This document shows positions 34,914-44,694 of a stretch of 64,000 nucleotides of DNA, one piece after another. A model generated the notes under the pieces. That model searched no databases. It saw only the letters and a list, made by a program, of their open reading frames with translations, and was not told the origin of the DNA. Numbering within the stretch: the stretch's first letter is position 1; every line of letters begins with the position of its first letter. Location: contig NZ_JAHTKU010000020.1 in the NCBI RefSeq assembly GCF_019192965.1, positions 177,192-241,191 on the forward strand, in the 5' to 3' direction. Made by a program: the position numbers and the translations under genes. Source of the DNA: Nocardioides daeguensis. Lineage in GTDB: Bacteria; Actinomycetota; Actinomycetes; Propionibacteriales; Nocardioidaceae.

Positions 34914-36163
34914 TGGTCTCCTCGACCCTGGGTCAACGAGTTCGGCAGGACGGCGGCGCCGGGAAGCGGGACCATGAGGTGGCCGCGGATGATGCTGCCG
35001 TTGGTGTCACCCGCGCCGAAGACCGACGAGGTGTTGTAGACGAACGCCTTGAGCGCGGTCAGGTAGGTCATGACCGTGCGGGTGTCGCCGTCGAGCCTGC
35101 TGCCGATCCGGGTGAGGGGCGCGAGCGACGTGCGGACGTCGCCGACCAGCGGCCGCAGGTCGGAGACCACCGGCACGGCCTTGTCGAGCGCGGGCTGGGC
35201 GGCACGCACGGTCCGGTCGAGATTCCCGACCGTCGAGCGGAAGCGCTTGAGCGAGCGCGGGAGCTCCGCCGAGGCCGCGTGGAGTCCGTCCAGGGTCGGG
35301 TCGAGCTGCCCGGTCAGGTCCTGGGTGCTGCGCAGGGCGTTGCGCAGCTCGTCGGTGAAACCGGGCAGGGTGCGCAGGCTGGACCGGAGCTGGTCGTCGC
35401 TGGCGGCCAGGGTCGAGAGCGTTCCGCTCGTCGCCGTCGCCAGCCGGGTGATCCGCTCGTCGTTCTCACCGACGGCCGTCGAGATCGTCGACAGGGCAGA
35501 GACCAGGTCGGCGATCTTCTCGCGCCGGTCCTGCAGCTCGGCGACCACCGGACGCAAGGTCCGCAACGTGTCCGACGTGGCGTCGAGGCCCTCCGGCAGG
35601 GCCTCGGGCGCGCGGGCCAGGGCGGTGTCGGACTCCAGGAGCAGGTCGGTCAGCGCCACCTGCGAGCGTTCGTCGAGGTGCGAGAGCACCTCGTCGGCCT
35701 GGACCGGGCGCGAGGTCTGGTCGACCGGGATCGTCGCCTCGCCGAGGGCACCGGCCTTCGAGGTCCCCGGGTTGAGCTCGACCTGCATCTCGTTGAGCGC
35801 GTTCTTCGGCCGCAGCACGACGCGGGCGTCCCGGTGCACCGAGTAGTCGCCGTCGAGGACCATCGTCACCAGGGCGGTCCCCCGGTCGGTCGCCTCGGTC
35901 TGCGTAACGGAGCCGACCTTCACACCGGCGATCGTCACGCTGTTCTGGCTGTCCGGATTGAGTCCGGGCACCTCGGCGACCTCGGCGCGCACGGTCGTGG
36001 TGTCGGCCCACGGCACCGACCCACCGAGCTGGGCCTTGATGATCACCGTCGCGACGAGACCCAGGACGATCATGGCGGCGAGCGCGCCGGCGTCCCGGCC
36101 GAGGCCCGGAACCGTACGCATCCGCTCGAGCCATGCCGCGAAGCCGCTGTTCTCCCTCATCAC
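34910..36163 (-). CDS. Mce family protein, fifth (MceE position)
   Basis: This 417-aa protein has a membrane helix near residues 25-43, an Mce domain near 52-135 (SVTIAGVKVGSVTQTEATDRG, NALNEMQVELNPG), and about 230 residues of helices rich in Leu and Ser. The tail carries KAFVYNTSSVFGAGDTNG. In mycobacteria the MceE position is a lipoprotein; no lipobox cysteine is present here. It is coupled to its neighbours by 4-bp GTGA overlaps on both sides. Confidence 0.92.
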   Translation of the reverse strand: MMRENSGFAAWLERMRTVPGLGRDAGALAAMIVLGLVATVIIKAQLGGSVPWADTTTVRAEVAEVPGLNPDSQNSVTIAGVKVGSVTQTEATDRGTALVTMVLDGDYSVHRDARVVLRPKNALNEMQVELNPGTSKAGALGEATIPVDQTSRPVQADEVLSHLDERSQVALTDLLLESDTALARAPEALPEGLDATSDTLRTLRPVVAELQDRREKIADLVSALSTISTAVGENDERITRLATATSGTLSTLAASDDQLRSSLRTLPGFTDELRNALRSTQDLTGQLDPTLDGLHAASAELPRSLKRFRSTVGNLDRTVRAAQPALDKAVPVVSDLRPLVGDVRTSLAPLTRIGSRLDGDTRTVMTYLTALKAFVYNTSSVFGAGDTNGSIIRGHLMVPLPGAAVLPNSLTQGRGDQ

Positions 36164-37611
36164 TTGTCTCCCTCGGTCACGAGCGGCAGGGCGAGGTCGG
36201 GGAGACCCGAACTACCGCCCGATCGGTCGACGTACGGCGGCGCGGAGCCGAGCGGCGGTGCCGGCTCGCCCTCGTTCGCGCCCTCCTGCGGACCGGCCGG
36301 CAGGCGGAGGCCGGAGCCCTCCAGGATCTCCTCGAGGGAGTAGCCGAGGATGCCGCCCGGCGTGCTCAGGCCGACCCCGGCCATCAGGCGCCCCATCGCG
36401 CCGTTCTTGTCGTGGTACTTGAAGACGTCGGCGAAGTTCGCGAGCAGGTAGCCGGTCTCCTCGTAGAGGCGGTGGTCGTTGCCACCGCCCTGGTAGACCC
36501 CGGAGCCGTGCCACGGCGAGAGCACCGCCTTGGTCACCGGCCCGCTGAGCCGCTCGAGGACCGGTCCGGAGACGTCGTCGAGCAGCGCGGTGGCGTCGAC
36601 CGACGTCGGCACGAGGTCCTGGACCACCGGCCGAGCGTCCCGGGCGACCGCCCGCGCGTCGGCGAGGACCGGTCGGGCGCGCACCAGGACCGGGTCCAGG
36701 TCGGCCAGCAGGGGCGCCAGCTCCCGCGCGCTCGGCCGGAAGGACCTCGCGGTCTCCTCGAGGCGCTCGAGGGTGCCGTCGAGGTCGGCGAGCCCGGCCT
36801 GGGTCTGGGTCAGCGTCGCGGGTCCGTCGTCGATCGCGGCCGCGAGGGGCCGGGCACTGTCGGCGAGGGCGGCCGACGTGGTGGCCAGGTCGTCGAGGAT
36901 CCCCCGCCACTGGCCCGGTTCCCGGTTCAGGGCCGCGGCGGTGTTCTGCAGCCCGACGACGACGCCGGTCAGGTCGTCCTCCGGACGGTTGCCACGCAGG
37001 CCGGCGAGGACCTGCTTGGTCCCCCGCAGGGTTGCGGGGCCGTCGTCCAGGAGCCGCTGTGTCGCCTTGCGGCCCGGCTCGTCGAAGGTGGCGTCGAGGC
37101 TCTGCACCGTGCCCCCGATGGAGTGGGCGGCGTCGGGGGTCACGGCCGAGAGCACGCGGTCGAGCTCGACCGGGACCGACGTCCGCTTCACCGGGATGGT
37201 GCTGCCCGCCGCCGGCTGCCCGGCCTGTCCCTCGCGGACCAGCTCGACGTAGTACTTGCCGCCCAGCACCAGGGTGGGCCGGATGTTGGCGCGCGGCGCC
37301 GTCCCCAGCTTCTCGAGGATGCCGTCGTCCAGCTTCATCTGGACGACCGAGCCGTTCTCGGCGTCGTCGACCGCGACGACCATGCCGACCTGCACGCCGG
37401 CGAGCTTCACGACGCTCTGGTACGGCGCGAGCTTGTAGGCCCGGCTGAACTCGGCGTTGAGCATCTCGCCGCCGGCGAGGGTGGTCTCGACGCGCGGCCG
37501 GTTGAACGCGACCAGGGTGAACAGGAGCAGGATCACCAAGACGGTGATGCCCTTGGCCTTGGGCGAGGCGGTCGCGAGGCGGCCGAGGCGCTGCGTACGG
37601 GTCGTCATCAC
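36160..37611 (-). CDS. Mce family protein, fourth (MceD position)
   Basis: At 483 aa this is the second longest of the Mce set after none but the fifth-longest tail; it has a membrane helix near residues 20-36, an Mce domain near 40-125 (VVKLAGVQVGMVVAVDDAENG, VLGGKYYVELVREGQ), a long helical region, and a C-terminal proline- and glycine-rich extension of about 60 residues. The tail motif YEETGYLLANFADVFKYHDKNG lies before the extension. It starts at GTG overlapping the upstream stop. Confidence 0.92.
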   Translation of the reverse strand: MMTTRTQRLGRLATASPKAKGITVLVILLLFTLVAFNRPRVETTLAGGEMLNAEFSRAYKLAPYQSVVKLAGVQVGMVVAVDDAENGSVVQMKLDDGILEKLGTAPRANIRPTLVLGGKYYVELVREGQAGQPAAGSTIPVKRTSVPVELDRVLSAVTPDAAHSIGGTVQSLDATFDEPGRKATQRLLDDGPATLRGTKQVLAGLRGNRPEDDLTGVVVGLQNTAAALNREPGQWRGILDDLATTSAALADSARPLAAAIDDGPATLTQTQAGLADLDGTLERLEETARSFRPSARELAPLLADLDPVLVRARPVLADARAVARDARPVVQDLVPTSVDATALLDDVSGPVLERLSGPVTKAVLSPWHGSGVYQGGGNDHRLYEETGYLLANFADVFKYHDKNGAMGRLMAGVGLSTPGGILGYSLEEILEGSGLRLPAGPQEGANEGEPAPPLGSAPPYVDRSGGSSGLPDLALPLVTEGDK

Positions 37612-38906
37612 TTCACCAATCCGAACTGCAGGCCGACGGGCAACAGGCCCTTGGCGCGGTCGTTCTCGGCCTCACCCGGCTTCGGGTACTGGTTCTGCGG
37701 AAGGTCACGCGAGCTGATCAGGCCGCCGGTGAGGGTGTTGACCCCCGGGCTGACGCCGAGGCGCGCGTACCGGACGCCGGGGTTCGGGCCCTGCGAGACG
37801 AAGCTGGCACCGCGCAGGAAGAGCGACGCCATGTCGGAGGCGTAGGGCGCGAGCACCCGCAAGGGCGTCATCAGGTCGTTCACCGCCTGGGCCGCCGGAG
37901 GTGCCAACGGTCGTGCGTCGGCCATCGCGCCGGCCAGCGACTTCACGGCCGGAACGGCCTGGTCCGCCACTGCCGGGACCTGGTGGGCGACAGGTACGGA
38001 GTCACGCAGGAAGCTGCGAAGGTCGCGCTCGGAGCGCGCCAGCGCCACCCCGCCGGGCTCGAGGGCCGTCACGGCCTTGCGCGTGTTCGCGAGCGGTCGG
38101 CGCAGGTCGTCCATCGCACGGCGGGTGGTGGACAGTGCGCGGGGCAGGCGGAGCAGGGTGTCGTGCAGCGGCGTGGCGTCGTCCACGGACACCGCCGAGA
38201 GCGTCTGCGCGGTCTGGTCCACCAGTCCGGCGAGCTCGTCCTCGCGACCCTCGAACCGGCCGGCCAGGGTCTGCGCCTCGGCGAGCAGCTGGGGAAGGTC
38301 GGCGTCCTTCGACGAGAGCGACGCGGACACGGCGCCGAGGTCGCGCAGCACGTCCGGGGCGCTCGCCAGGAAGGCAGCGAGGTCCTGTCCGTGGCCGGCC
38401 ATGCCGCCGCCCACCTCGCGCAGCGTGCTCGTCGCCTGCGCGCGGGTCGGCTCGTCGAGCACGTCGAGGATCTCGTAGAGATCGGAGGACTCCACCGTGC
38501 GGTCGAGTCCGATCGGCGTGCTGCCGAGGGCTCCGGAGGAAGCCGTACCCGGGTCGAGCTCGACGAACTTGGTGGCCAGCGCCGACAGGTCCCAGATCGC
38601 GGCGCTCGCGTCGCGGTAGACGTCGACGTCGCCGTCCAGCTCCATCGTGACCAGGGCCGCTCCGTCGACGTAGTCGATGGCGCTGACGCGGCCGATCCGC
38701 GAGCTGTGCTGGCGCACGGCGTCGTTGACCTTCAGGGAGTGGACGTCGGCGATCCTCGCCTTCACGGTCGTGGTGGCGCGGAAGGGCATGCCGGTCTGCG
38801 CCTTGAACGTGATGTAGACCAGGATCGCGATCGCCGCGAGGACGATGAGTCCGGCCCGGAAGGCGAACGCGCGGTTGCGCAGCTCGGGTGTGACGGTGGT
38901 GCTCAT
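37608..38906 (-). CDS. Mce family protein, third (MceC position)
   Basis: This 432-aa protein has a membrane helix near residues 15-33, an Mce domain near 37-120 in which the usual A-G-V-K-V-G strand is replaced (DAVRQHSSRIGRVSAIDYV), and then a long helical needle region. The C-terminal part carries APYASDMASLFLRGASFVSQGP. The changed strand may mark a specialised position in the ring. The ATG overlaps the upstream stop by 4 bp. Confidence 0.92.
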   Translation of the reverse strand: MSTTVTPELRNRAFAFRAGLIVLAAIAILVYITFKAQTGMPFRATTTVKARIADVHSLKVNDAVRQHSSRIGRVSAIDYVDGAALVTMELDGDVDVYRDASAAIWDLSALATKFVELDPGTASSGALGSTPIGLDRTVESSDLYEILDVLDEPTRAQATSTLREVGGGMAGHGQDLAAFLASAPDVLRDLGAVSASLSSKDADLPQLLAEAQTLAGRFEGREDELAGLVDQTAQTLSAVSVDDATPLHDTLLRLPRALSTTRRAMDDLRRPLANTRKAVTALEPGGVALARSERDLRSFLRDSVPVAHQVPAVADQAVPAVKSLAGAMADARPLAPPAAQAVNDLMTPLRVLAPYASDMASLFLRGASFVSQGPNPGVRYARLGVSPGVNTLTGGLISSRDLPQNQYPKPGEAENDRAKGLLPVGLQFGLVK

Positions 38907-40327
38907 CGCAAGCCTCCGAGGATCTGCTGGATCAGGCTCTGCTCCTGCGCGGAGGAGAGTCCGGTGGCGCTCTGCGCCTTCTTACCGCCGAGAAGGCCGG
39001 AGAGGAGTCCGCCGAGCCCGCTCGGGTCCGGTGCGGGCGGAGCTTCGGGCGCGTCGCCGGCTCCGGCGTCCACTTCGTCGTCGCTGCGACCCGGGAGCTG
39101 AAGATCGGGTGCGCTCGGAACCGGCAGGTCGTGCAGGATGTTGTCGGGCAGGGCGGGCAGCAGGCCCGCCGCGGTGTCTCCCAGTGCATTCGGAGACAGC
39201 GGAACCATCGCCTTGAAGTAGTGGCTGATCGCGTCGTAGTCGCTCGTCGCGAGCGACCATCCCTTCGCGAACTCCATGAGGTCGGTGAGGCTCTTCCCGC
39301 TCAGCGCCACGTCGGAGAGCTGGTCGGCGGACCGGGCCGAGGAGACGAGGCCGTCGCCACCGCTGCGCAGCGCAGCCACGACGGGTGCGGCCTGGTCGAG
39401 GAGCCGTTCGGCCTCCTTCAGGACGGGAGGCAGCGAGCCCAGCGCGGGGTCGGCCGCGGCGGCGAACCGGGTCAGCTCCTTGCTGATCTGCTCGAGGTCA
39501 CCGGTGACCGGGCGAAGGGTGCGCAGGGTCCGCGTCGCGGGCGTCGCCACTCCGGCCAGCTCCGCGAGGGTGGCGCGGGCGCTGGTGAGCGTCGAGGGCA
39601 GCTCGGCGAGCGAGGTCCGTAGCGCCTGGCGCTCGGCTGTGAGGCTCTCGAGGAGCCGCGTGGCAGAGTCGACCAGGTCGTCCATGGCCTTGCCGTCCCC
39701 CGTCGCGAGCGCCGAAGCGACCGGCTGAGCGTTGTCCACCAGCCGACCGAGGAGGTCGTTCTGGTCACGCAGGATGGCCGCCAGGTCGTCGGCCTGGCGG
39801 AGTGCGGGCGCCAGTGCGGCGAGCGCCTTGTCGGCCTTCTCGCCATGACCGCGCAGCGCCTCTCCGCTCTCGGTGAGCAGGGCCGAGAGGCCCTGCGCCG
39901 TGGGCGTGTCGACCGCGTTCAGGACGTCTTGCAGGTCCACGACGCGCGAGGTCTGCTTCTCCGGGATCACCATCGGCGCGGAGAGCTCCGGGGCGTCCGC
40001 GGAGCCGCGGTCCAACGCGACGAAGCGCTCGCCGAGGAGGTCCTGGGTGGTGATCGTCGCCGTCACGTCGGAGTGCAGCGGCAGGGCCGCGCGGTCGACG
40101 CGCATCGTGACCTCGGCCTTCCCGCCGACGACCTCGATCGCCTCGATCGTGCCTACGTCGACGCCGGCGGCCTTGACCACGTTGCCGGGCTGCAGCGGGC
40201 TGGCGTCGCCGAACATCGCGACCACCTCGACGGAGTCCGAGCCGGATCCGCCGGCCTTGCCCGCGCCGACCGCGGCGAGGACCACGGCGGCGGCGATCGC
40301 CGGAGCGACTACCTTCTTCATGCTCAC
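38903..40327 (-). CDS. Mce family protein, second (MceB position)
   Basis: This 474-aa protein has a short N-terminal helix (residues about 5-20), an Mce domain near 30-105 (NVVKAAGVDVGTIEAIEVVGG, DLLGERFVALDRG), a helical needle, and a low-complexity tail of about 75 residues rich in Pro, Gly and Asp. The tail ends with a short helix (EQEQSLIQQILGGLR-like, around 462-474). The GTG at 40327 overlaps the first Mce gene's stop by 4 bp. Confidence 0.92.
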   Translation of the reverse strand: MSMKKVVAPAIAAAVVLAAVGAGKAGGSGSDSVEVVAMFGDASPLQPGNVVKAAGVDVGTIEAIEVVGGKAEVTMRVDRAALPLHSDVTATITTQDLLGERFVALDRGSADAPELSAPMVIPEKQTSRVVDLQDVLNAVDTPTAQGLSALLTESGEALRGHGEKADKALAALAPALRQADDLAAILRDQNDLLGRLVDNAQPVASALATGDGKAMDDLVDSATRLLESLTAERQALRTSLAELPSTLTSARATLAELAGVATPATRTLRTLRPVTGDLEQISKELTRFAAAADPALGSLPPVLKEAERLLDQAAPVVAALRSGGDGLVSSARSADQLSDVALSGKSLTDLMEFAKGWSLATSDYDAISHYFKAMVPLSPNALGDTAAGLLPALPDNILHDLPVPSAPDLQLPGRSDDEVDAGAGDAPEAPPAPDPSGLGGLLSGLLGGKKAQSATGLSSAQEQSLIQQILGGLR

Positions 40328-41550
40328 TGCACCCTGCTTCCGGTCGCGTCGGTCCACGGCTGTCCTTCGGCCTGCCCGGGGTAGGGCTCGGGCTTCTGTC
40401 GTGCGGTGGGCAGCGGCACGAGGCTCTCGTTGAGCGCGTTCGTGCCCGGGGCGAGGAGGCCTGCCCAGGTGTGACCGGCGCCGTCGTACGGGGCGAACGC
40501 CTGGCCCCAGTTCATGAGCCCGCCGACGCCGTCCGGGGTGTAGGGCCGGAGGAAGGCGACCGCGGGAGCCAGGTCGGCAAGCATCCCGTCGAGACCGGGA
40601 AGGACCTGGTGGCTGCTGTCGAGCAGCGCCGGGGTCCGGCCGAGGAGCTGGTCGGCCGCGCTGAGCAGCGGGCGCAGCTCGGCGACCGTGGGCCGCAAGT
40701 CGGTCAGGACCGGGGCGAGGTTCTTGCTGACCGAGCGCAGACGCCGCGTGGAGGGCTGCAGGTCGTCCAGCAGACCCACGGTCTGCTCGGACGCGGACGG
40801 CACCTTGCTCAGCGTGGTGTTGGCCGTGTCGAAGGTCGACGGCAGCTGCTTCAGCATCGCGCTGATCGCCTCCTGCTCGCCCGCGACCGAGGCCGCCACC
40901 TTGCTCAGGTTGGCCACGCTGGCGGCGATCTGGCTGCGCTTCTCGGCGCTCGCGTCCAGCAGCGACGACAGGTCCCGGACGATGGCCCGGATCGAGGGAC
41001 CGTCTGCTCCGACGGCGCGCAGCACGTCGCCCAGGGCGTCGACGGTGCCCGACGCCTGCTGGATCGTGTCGTTGAGCTGGCCCTCCCGACCGTCGACGGT
41101 CGCCTGGAGCCGCCCGATCAGGGACGACACCCGCTCGCGGGTCTTGGTGTCGAGAGCGGCGAGCACCTGGTCCACCTCGACCTGGCGTGAGGCGGCCTCG
41201 ACGTACGCCCCCTCGGGGATCGCGGGGTTGGACGCGGGTCCGGGCTCGACGGTGAGGATTCGCTCACCGACCGCGGAGACCCAGTCCACCCGGGTGGTGG
41301 TTCCGGTGTGCAGGGGTGCGGCGTCGTCGTCGATCGAGATCGTGACCAGGGCCTTGCCGTCCTTGACGCCGAGGTCGGTGACCTGGCCGACCTTGCGGCC
41401 CCCGATCCAGACCGGGGTCTGCTCGGAGAGCTGAGCCGCGGAGGGCATCACCAGCCGGACGTCGTAGTCGTCCTGCTTCTGCGCGAGGAGGGCCCCGGCG
41501 ACGACCGTCGCGACGAGTCCGCCCGCGAGCCAACGTGGGGAGAGCATCAC
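40324..41550 (-). CDS. Mce family protein, first (MceA position)
   Basis: This 408-aa protein has a membrane helix near residues 8-23, an Mce domain near 28-105 (PVWIGGRKVGQVTDLGVKDG, SAVGERILTVEPG), a helical needle region and a proline-rich end. It starts at GTG-ATG seven bases after the ATPase stop. It opens the run of six mce genes that are all joined by 4-bp overlaps, which favours equal synthesis for a hetero-hexamer. Confidence 0.93.
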   Translation of the reverse strand: MMLSPRWLAGGLVATVVAGALLAQKQDDYDVRLVMPSAAQLSEQTPVWIGGRKVGQVTDLGVKDGKALVTISIDDDAAPLHTGTTTRVDWVSAVGERILTVEPGPASNPAIPEGAYVEAASRQVEVDQVLAALDTKTRERVSSLIGRLQATVDGREGQLNDTIQQASGTVDALGDVLRAVGADGPSIRAIVRDLSSLLDASAEKRSQIAASVANLSKVAASVAGEQEAISAMLKQLPSTFDTANTTLSKVPSASEQTVGLLDDLQPSTRRLRSVSKNLAPVLTDLRPTVAELRPLLSAADQLLGRTPALLDSSHQVLPGLDGMLADLAPAVAFLRPYTPDGVGGLMNWGQAFAPYDGAGHTWAGLLAPGTNALNESLVPLPTARQKPEPYPGQAEGQPWTDATGSRVQ

Positions 41551-41557
41551 GTGGGCC

Positions 41558-42400
41558 TCAGTCCATCCCGAGCGGGCCGATGGAGTCGCCCGAGAGGAAC
41601 TGCCGCACGAACGGCATGTCCGAGTTGAACGCCTCCTCCGTCTCGCCGTAGTGGATGAGCTTGCCCTTCCACACGACGCCGACGTAGTCGCTGACCTTGC
41701 GGGCGGTGCGGATGTCGTGGGTGACCAGGATGTAGGTGCCGCCGTGCTCGGCGTGCACCCTGAGGATCAGGTCGTTGAGCAGGCTGGTGCGGACCGGGTC
41801 GAGGCCCGAGTCCGGCTCGTCGAACATGACCAGGCTGGGGTTCAACACCAGCGCCCGGGCGAAGCCGGCGCGCTTCTTCATGCCGCCGGAGACCTCGCCG
41901 GGGTACTTCTTCTCCGCGCGGGTGAGGCCGACCTCGTCCAGCCGGTCCATCACGATCTTGCGGACCTCGGACTCACGCTTGCGGGTGTGCTTGCGCAGCG
42001 GGAAGGCGACGTTGTCGAAGATGTTCATCGACCCGAACAGCGCCCCGTCCTGGAAGAGGATGCCGACCCGCTTGCGGATCTCCTGTCGCTCGGCGGGCGA
42101 GATCCGCCAGATGTCCTGGTCGAAGACCTCGACCACGCCCTCGTCGGGCTCGAGCAGGCCGACGATGTGCTTGAGCAGCACGCTCTTGCCGGTGCCGGAC
42201 GGACCGAGCACCGTGGTGATCGAGTCGTCGACGAAGTTGAGGTTGAGCCCGGTGAGGACGTCGAAGGAGCCGAAGGACTTCTTGACGTTCTTGATCTTGA
42301 CGCTGTGCTCGAGGTGCGGCGCGGGATCGGCGACGATCCCGTTGGCATAGATGTCCTCGTAGAAGGCCTGGTTGTCGACGGGGGCGACCTGTGTGGTCAT
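41558..42400 (-). CDS. Mce/Mla-type ABC transporter ATPase (MceG/MlaF-like)
   Basis: This 280-aa ATPase powers the YrbE-Mce lipid importer from the cytoplasm. Walker A is GPSGTGKS near residue 69, the signature is VSGGMKKR near 173, and Walker B is LVMFDEPDSGLDP near 192. An N-terminal extension of about 40 residues contains acidic and aromatic residues. In mycobacteria the equivalent ATPase gene is unlinked to mce operons; here it lies between the permeases and the first Mce gene. Confidence 0.95.
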   Translation of the reverse strand: MTTQVAPVDNQAFYEDIYANGIVADPAPHLEHSVKIKNVKKSFGSFDVLTGLNLNFVDDSITTVLGPSGTGKSVLLKHIVGLLEPDEGVVEVFDQDIWRISPAERQEIRKRVGILFQDGALFGSMNIFDNVAFPLRKHTRKRESEVRKIVMDRLDEVGLTRAEKKYPGEVSGGMKKRAGFARALVLNPSLVMFDEPDSGLDPVRTSLLNDLILRVHAEHGGTYILVTHDIRTARKVSDYVGVVWKGKLIHYGETEEAFNSDMPFVRQFLSGDSIGPLGMD

Positions 42401-42443
42401 GGCGGGTGCTGCCTTTCGTCGGTCGGTGACGTGCCCGAGCACG

Positions 42444-43316
42444 TCAGAAGCTGATGGGGGCGCGGGTCAGGGCGCCGAAGAAGAGCTGCTGGAAGACCGC
42501 GCCGAGGACGCTGACGATGACGAGGTTGATGACCATGGACTTCGCGGTGGCCTTGCCCACCCCGACCGGTCCGCCGCTGGCGTTGTAGCCGTAGTAGCAG
42601 CCGACCAGGACGATCAGGAGCCCCATGATCGCCGCCACCAGCAACGAGAGGACAAGGTCCTGCTGGGTCGTGAAGGACCAGAAGACGGAGAGGTATCCAC
42701 CGGCGGAGACGCTGTGGAAGTAGTGGACGTTGAGGGCGTAGCCGAGCATGTACATCAGTCCGGTGCCGGCGATGAACATGAAGGGCGTCACGATCATGAT
42801 CGCGACGATGCGGGTGGTGACCAGGTAGACGAGCGAGTCGAAGCCCATCACCTCGAGTGCGTCGATCTCCTCGCTGATCCGCATCGAGCCCAGCTCCGCG
42901 ACCAGCCCGCAGCCCACCTTCGCCGCCAGGATCCAGCCCCACATCTCCGGGGCCACCGTGTAGTCGCCGGTCGAGCTGAAGACCGCGGTGTAGCCGCCCG
43001 CGCCGAGCTGGGCCAGCAGGTAGTGCGCCTCGAGCGCGATCTCCGCGGCGAGCATGCACATCATGAACCAGATGATCAGTGTGCTCTTCAGGATGAAGAT
43101 GCCTGCCTGGCGCAGCACCTCGGTGCTGTGCATGCGGAGGTCGGGCAGGGTGCGCGCGACGGTGAGACCGAAGCTCGCGATCGCACCGAGGTCGGCGACC
43201 AGGGACGTGCCGTCGCTGTAGCCGCCGAAGCCGCCCTGTCCGCTCGTCGACGTCTCCTCGCTGTCATCGAGCTCGAGCTCGGCGTCGGAGGTCGTGGATG
43301 TCGTCACGGTCGTCAC
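42444..43316 (-). CDS. YrbE-type permease (B position)
   Basis: This 290-aa MlaE/YrbE permease has about five membrane helices after an acidic disordered N-terminus. The MlaE core is visible: KVGCGLVAELGSMRISEEIDALEVMGFDSLVYLVTTRI near residues 133-170 (shown in part) is the conserved coupling region. With the preceding permease it forms the membrane channel above the ATPase. It starts at a GTG overlapping the upstream permease stop. Confidence 0.93.
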   Translation of the reverse strand: MTTVTTSTTSDAELELDDSEETSTSGQGGFGGYSDGTSLVADLGAIASFGLTVARTLPDLRMHSTEVLRQAGIFILKSTLIIWFMMCMLAAEIALEAHYLLAQLGAGGYTAVFSSTGDYTVAPEMWGWILAAKVGCGLVAELGSMRISEEIDALEVMGFDSLVYLVTTRIVAIMIVTPFMFIAGTGLMYMLGYALNVHYFHSVSAGGYLSVFWSFTTQQDLVLSLLVAAIMGLLIVLVGCYYGYNASGGPVGVGKATAKSMVINLVIVSVLGAVFQQLFFGALTRAPISF

Positions 43317-44176
43317 CTGTTCATGAGCATTTCGGGGAAGAGGCCGAGCATCGTCGCGTTGACGATGAAGTTGATGACCCAGATCGCGGCGAAGGAGAGC
43401 ACGACGGCCTCGTTGACCGCGCGGCCGACGCCCTCGGCACCGCCCTTGGCGGTCAGGCCCTTGTGGGCTGCGACGACGCCGATGAAGAGGCCGACCATGA
43501 GCGTCTTGATCACGGTGCCCCCGAGCTCGGGGACCGTGAGTGCGCCGAAGATGTTGCCCATGTAGGCACCGGGCGAGGTGTCGCCGAGCCAGGTCGCCGA
43601 GACCCTGGCCATGCCGATGCCCAGCAGGCTGCCCAGGATGTTGAAGAGCACCATCATCACGGTGATCGCGAGCACTCGGGGCAGGACGAGCGTCCTGACT
43701 GCGTCGATGCCGAGGACGGTGAGCGCGTCGAGCTCCTCGCGGATCCGCCGGGCACCGAGGTCGGCGGTCATCGCCGTTCCCATCACCCCCGCGACCGCCA
43801 TACCGGTGCAGAACGGCGAGATCTCGCGGATGGAGGCGAACACGAAGTAGGTACCGAGCCTGTTGCCCGCGCCGAGCAGGCTCAGCAGGTCGTAGGCGTA
43901 GTTGGCGATCAGGAAGGTGAAGCCGCCGACGGCCAGCGTGACCGGGAGCCAGCAGAACCGGAGCATCGAGTACATCTCGTCCCGAGTGGCGCCCCAGTAG
44001 CCTCGCGGCTCACGGACCGCGGTGGCGACCAGCTGCCCGAGCAGGCGACCCGACTCGCCGACGTCGACGATGACCCGCTGGACGCCCGACGGCGTCTTCT
44101 GCATCAGCACGCCGCCTGCCGGGAGCTCGCGGGGCGGCGGCTCCTCGGTCGCGGGGTCGATCTGTGTCGTCGCCAT
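43313..44176 (-). CDS. YrbE-type permease (A position)
   Basis: This 287-aa MlaE/YrbE permease has the conserved coupling region MTADLGARRIREELDALTV near residue 135 and about five membrane helices. It is the first transport gene of the operon. Its ATG shares a base with the flavin reductase stop (TGATG), so translation is coupled to the redox genes upstream. Confidence 0.93.
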   Translation of the reverse strand: MATTQIDPATEEPPPRELPAGGVLMQKTPSGVQRVIVDVGESGRLLGQLVATAVREPRGYWGATRDEMYSMLRFCWLPVTLAVGGFTFLIANYAYDLLSLLGAGNRLGTYFVFASIREISPFCTGMAVAGVMGTAMTADLGARRIREELDALTVLGIDAVRTLVLPRVLAITVMMVLFNILGSLLGIGMARVSATWLGDTSPGAYMGNIFGALTVPELGGTVIKTLMVGLFIGVVAAHKGLTAKGGAEGVGRAVNEAVVLSFAAIWVINFIVNATMLGLFPEMLMNR

Positions 44177-44694
44177 CAGAACGCGCCCTGGAGGGGGATC
44201 TGGTCGAGGGGCCTGAAGCCGCGCTGGAAGTAGAGGACCGGCGGGCGGTCGTCCACGTCGACCTCGATGACCCGGGCGACGAGGATGGTGTGGTCTCCCC
44301 CGTCGAGACGGGCGTGGGCCTCGCACTCGATCAGCACGGCCGCGTCGAGAAGGACGGGGATGCCGCGGTGGTCGCGGACGAACTCCCCGCCTCCGAACTT
44401 GTCGGCGCCCTTCGTGGCGAACCGCTCGATGAGGTCGACGTGCGCCGAGCCGGCGACCTGGATCGACCACTGGTCGCTGCTCATGAAGGCGCCGTGGCAC
44501 TGGGCGGTCTTGGCGATGCAGACCAGCACGAGCGCCGGGTCGAGCGAGACCGAGCAGAACGAGCTGGCCGCGAAGCCGCGTGCCTCGCCGTTCTCGTCCG
44601 TCGTCGTCATGATCGTGACACCGCTCGGGAAGGTCGCCATCGCCTGGCGGAACTTCTGCTCCGTCTCGAGCGGGGCCAGCGTGCTGGTCGTCAT
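44176..44694 (-). CDS. Flavin reductase (HsaB-like)
   Basis: This 172-aa NAD(P)H-flavin oxidoreductase has FRQAMATFPSGVTIMTTTDE near residue 15, GFAASSFCSVSLDPALVLVC near 40 and RLDGGDHTILVARVIEVD near 130. HsaB, a steroid-ring monooxygenase reductase, is of this family. It should supply reduced flavin to an oxygenase, none of which is immediately adjacent. It overlaps RibBA by 4 bp and leads into the permease genes. Confidence 0.9.
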   Translation of the reverse strand: MTTSTLAPLETEQKFRQAMATFPSGVTIMTTTDENGEARGFAASSFCSVSLDPALVLVCIAKTAQCHGAFMSSDQWSIQVAGSAHVDLIERFATKGADKFGGGEFVRDHRGIPVLLDAAVLIECEAHARLDGGDHTILVARVIEVDVDDRPPVLYFQRGFRPLDQIPLQGAF